A program made the position numbers and the translations under genes. DNA of 7,036 nt from Methanobrevibacter sp. (GTDB lineage: Archaea; Methanobacteriota; Methanobacteria; Methanobacteriales; Methanobacteriaceae), in NCBI GenBank assembly GCA_030539985.1, contig JAUNXD010000085.1, positions 1 through 7,036 on the forward strand. The letters are read 5' to 3'. Of the stretch, positions 5,042-7,036 are shown piece by piece; the first letter of the stretch is position 1, and the number at the start of each line of letters is the position of its first letter. The notes below the pieces were generated by a model that ran no database searches, had not been told where the DNA came from, and saw only the letters and a list, made by a program, of their open reading frames with translations.

Positions 5042-6452
5042 TATTGTTATCGATTTGACTCATGGCGGAGTCAAAATTGCCATCAGTTTGGCCAAAAAAG
5101 GCAGAAATGTCCTTGCATATGACATCTACAATACTCTAAACAGCATCGACAGCAGGATGCTTGAAATTTATGGCATTGAACTGATTCAATTAACTGACCT
5201 GAAGGAATTTAAGGGAGATATGAACGTAATCTATCCGATTCATATGCCTTTGAGCTTTGATGAGGTCAAATCATATAATCCTGATTTGAACTATACCTTT
5301 CAAAGCCATCATGAAATCATTGGAGAGCTTCTAAACGACTGGGCAGAAGACATACCAAAAATTGAAGTTACTGGAGTTAAAGGCAAAACCACATCTGTTT
5401 TTATGCTTAAGGAAATTCTGATTGATAAAAATCCTCTAATCCTGTCAAGCCTTGGCGCATTGCTGTATGAAAACAAAAAGGAGATAATTCTTAAAAAGGA
5501 CATTTCAATCACCCCCGCAAACATTAAGGAAACAGTTGATCTGGCATATAAAATCGCCAATCCAATCTGCAAAATTGCCGAAGGCATTGTTGAAAGTGAA
5601 AACCTGAGAAAATACAACTGCGCCATTTTTGAATCATCACTGGGAGTCAGCGGCATTGGTGATGTCGGACTTTTGCTAAACATTGCTGAAGACTATCCTA
5701 TTGCCAAAGCAAAAAGCAGCGCATCAAAAGCAAAGGAACAGGTTTTCAGATGCCAAATCGTGTGCATCCAAAAGGAGGCATTGGATACCTACTACAGCAA
5801 CATCAAACATACCAGAATCAATTCATTTTCATTAACTGATTCTGCATCAAATTTATTTATAAAAAACGTTGAGTATGGTCTCGACCAAACATTAATGGAC
5901 ATTTCATACAATGATGTAAAAACCATTAATGACAATCTAATCTCCGGAGAAATACAGATAAAAACATTCGCTCCGGGACCGCACCACGCAAGCAATGTTT
6001 TAGGAGTAGTTTTAACATGCCTCAGTCTGGAAATCGATACTGATAAAATAGCCAATGGGCTTGAAAATTATAAGGGAATACCTGGCAGAACCAATAAGAA
6101 AACAGTTAAAAACTCAATAATAATCGAAGAGATAAATCCAGGATTGAATACACAGGCAATAAAGGAATCGATAAATATGGTCGGTGATTTAAATGATTAT
6201 TATGTTTCAATCGGAGGAGATTACGGAATAACCTGTGAGGAAATTGATGAAGAAAAATTGGCTGCCTTTTTAAATTCATTAGACGTTGATATCCTATTAA
6301 CTGGAGAGTTAGGTTCTTCCATTGCTTCAAAATTAACCATAAAACATGAATATTATAAAAATTACAATGAAATTTATGATTTGGCGATAAAAAACAACAA
6401 AAATCTTCTTTTCATCTATCGCTCAGATTACAGAAAGCTTTCACAAAGATAA
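5034..6452 (+). CDS. cfbE: Probable coenzyme F430 synthase, Mur-ligase family
   Basis: A 472-residue ATP-dependent ligase-like protein. CfbE closes the last ring to give nickel coenzyme F430, the cofactor of methyl-coenzyme M reductase. Visible parts: an N-terminal Rossmann-like domain opening VIDLTHGGVKIA (5-16), the P-loop GVKGKTT (114-120), FESS (199-202), APGPHHASN (313-321) at the place of the Mur G-HN-N motif, GRTN (351-354), and EEINPGLN (365-372) equivalent to the Mur DSYNPNP. These show the Mur fold clearly. The F430 assignment rests on the THGG-type N-terminus I associate with CfbE and on hemC following directly. The main alternative is a pseudomurein peptide ligase, since these organisms have several Mur homologues. 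I chose the start at 5034 because GGTG precedes it and the conserved domain begins at once. It overlaps the NAD kinase gene by 8 bases, implying translational coupling. Confidence 0.8.
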   Translation: MNNIVIDLTHGGVKIAISLAKKGRNVLAYDIYNTLNSIDSRMLEIYGIELIQLTDLKEFKGDMNVIYPIHMPLSFDEVKSYNPDLNYTFQSHHEIIGELLNDWAEDIPKIEVTGVKGKTTSVFMLKEILIDKNPLILSSLGALLYENKKEIILKKDISITPANIKETVDLAYKIANPICKIAEGIVESENLRKYNCAIFESSLGVSGIGDVGLLLNIAEDYPIAKAKSSASKAKEQVFRCQIVCIQKEALDTYYSNIKHTRINSFSLTDSASNLFIKNVEYGLDQTLMDISYNDVKTINDNLISGEIQIKTFAPGPHHASNVLGVVLTCLSLEIDTDKIANGLENYKGIPGRTNKKTVKNSIIIEEINPGLNTQAIKESINMVGDLNDYYVSIGGDYGITCEEIDEEKLAAFLNSLDVDILLTGELGSSIASKLTIKHEYYKNYNEIYDLAIKNNKNLLFIYRSDYRKLSQR

Positions 6453-6458
6453 TTTTTT
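6453..6458 (+). terminator. Possible U-tract terminator of the pdaD-nadK-cfbE operon
   Basis: TTTTTT follows the cfbE stop codon immediately and is followed by CAAAAAAA, making a short T/A inverted repeat. It is a modest T-run, so some read-through into hemC is possible. Confidence 0.35.
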
Positions 6459-6473
6459 CAAAAAATTGAAACA

Positions 6474-6488
6474 TTTAATATATATTAA
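6474..6488 (+). promoter_or_regulatory. Putative TATA box of hemC
   Basis: TTTAATATATATTAA, a strong TATA-like stretch and nearly symmetric. The expected start is near 6505, giving a leader of about 45 bases ending in GGAG (6542-6545), seven bases before the hemC ATG. The remaining spacer is plain AT-rich sequence with no other feature that I can see. Confidence 0.5.
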
Positions 6489-6552
6489 TTCTAAAAGTTA
6501 ATAATGTAACAAAAAATTATAATAAATAAATTGTTAAACTTGGAGATAGTAA

Positions 6553-7036
6553 ATGATTGTAGGAACAAGAGGAAGTCAATTGGCTTTAGTGCAAACCAAG
6601 CAGGTTTGTGCAGCATTATCCAAAATAACTGGCGAATCCATTGATGTGGAAATTATCAAGACAAAAGGAGATAAAATTACCACCTCCCAACTGTATAATA
6701 TGGATTCAAAGGGCCTTTTTACCAAAGAACTGGATATTGCTCTTTTAGAAGAAGAGGTTGACTTTACTGTCCACAGTTTCAAAGATCTGCCTACCGAATT
6801 GGATGAGGACCTTGAAATTGTAGCGGTTCCAAAACGTGAAACTCCAAATGAAGTACTTATTTCTAAAAAAGACTGGAACGAATTGGCTCCGGGTTCAAAG
6901 CTTGGAACAAGCAGTCTGAGAAGAGAAGCCTTCTGTAATCATTACAATAAGGAATTTGAACTCAAGCCTATCAGAGGAAACATTGAAACCAGAATTCAAA
7001 AAGCCTTGGAAAGTGATCTTGATGCCACAATCATGG
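6553..7036 (+). CDS. hemC: Hydroxymethylbilane synthase (porphobilinogen deaminase), 3' end cut by window
   Basis: The first 161 codons of a protein usually around 290 residues long. It joins four porphobilinogens into hydroxymethylbilane, the precursor of uroporphyrinogen III and so of sirohaem, cobamides and F430. Motifs in order: GTRGSQLALVQT (4-15), GLFTKELDIALL (54-65), DFTVHSFKDLPTEL (70-83) with the active-site Lys76-Asp77 pair, GTSSLRREA (118-126) and RGNIETR (141-147), which bind the dipyrromethane cofactor and substrate carboxylates. HSFKDLP has Phe where Leu is usual, a mild change. The dipyrromethane-bearing cysteine lies beyond the window. The start has GGAG seven bases upstream. 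It follows cfbE in the same direction but has its own promoter. Confidence 0.96.
   Translation, partial: MIVGTRGSQLALVQTKQVCAALSKITGESIDVEIIKTKGDKITTSQLYNMDSKGLFTKELDIALLEEEVDFTVHSFKDLPTELDEDLEIVAVPKRETPNEVLISKKDWNELAPGSKLGTSSLRREAFCNHYNKEFELKPIRGNIETRIQKALESDLDATIM

Noticed and set aside
5309..6330. Three minus-strand frames opposite cfbE (5309-5683, 5792-6055, 6106-6330)
   Set aside because: Composition is typical of antisense translation of an AT-rich gene; no family motif.
6576..6782. 68-codon minus-strand frame inside hemC
   Set aside because: Antisense shadow of well-conserved HemC motifs.
1..7036. A novel defence, mobile or biosynthetic system
   Set aside because: All long genes fall in known core-metabolism or translation families with consistent composition; there are no transposase, nuclease, toxin-antitoxin or integrase signs.

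Overview
The window looks like an ordinary, AT-rich chromosomal stretch of a methanogenic archaeon of the order Methanobacteriales, most likely a Methanobrevibacter-type gut methanogen. The evidence is an archaeal translation factor aIF5A with its hypusination loop, a pyruvoyl-dependent arginine decarboxylase, an inositol-phosphatase/NAD-kinase fusion of the kind known from Methanocaldococcus, a Mur-ligase homologue that best fits coenzyme F430 synthase, TATA-box promoters, GGAGG/GGTG ribosome binding sites and U-tract terminators. I see no mobile element, CRISPR array, tRNA or rRNA. The genus is an inference from overall character, not from a database match.

Left part (1-434, transcribed leftward). 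The first 12 codons of a gene running off the left edge are visible at 1-37; they resemble the N-terminus of NCS2/AzgA-type purine permeases. Its promoter region carries a perfect 18-bp palindrome at 49-66. Behind it lies a 40-codon small ORF (210-332) that was too short for routine ORF calling. It has its own TATA box, ribosome binding site and U-tract terminator, with a dyad across its start codon.

Central left arm (435-2560, leftward): aIF5A, agmatinase (speB) and a membrane NapH-type polyferredoxin. The last two are separated by only 5 bp. Right arm (2718-6452, rightward): pyruvoyl arginine decarboxylase (pdaD), the NADP phosphatase/NAD kinase fusion, and cfbE, with gaps of 2 bp and then an 8-bp overlap, so they form a tight operon. 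The two arms diverge from a 157-bp intergenic region that holds both promoters and a second perfect 18-bp palindrome at 2579-2596. After a 100-bp gap with its own promoter, hemC begins at 6553 and is cut by the right edge.

Functionally, the arms meet around polyamines. PdaD turns arginine into agmatine, SpeB turns agmatine into putrescine, and polyamine (or agmatine directly) supplies the aminobutyl group that modifies the lysine of aIF5A. The right side is tetrapyrrole/cofactor metabolism: HemC starts the uroporphyrinogen route, CfbE performs the last step to nickel coenzyme F430, and the NAD kinase fusion sets the NAD/NADP ratio. The items most worth a second look are the promoter-associated dyads, the small ORF, the divergent polyamine/aIF5A arrangement and the orphan NapH-like protein.
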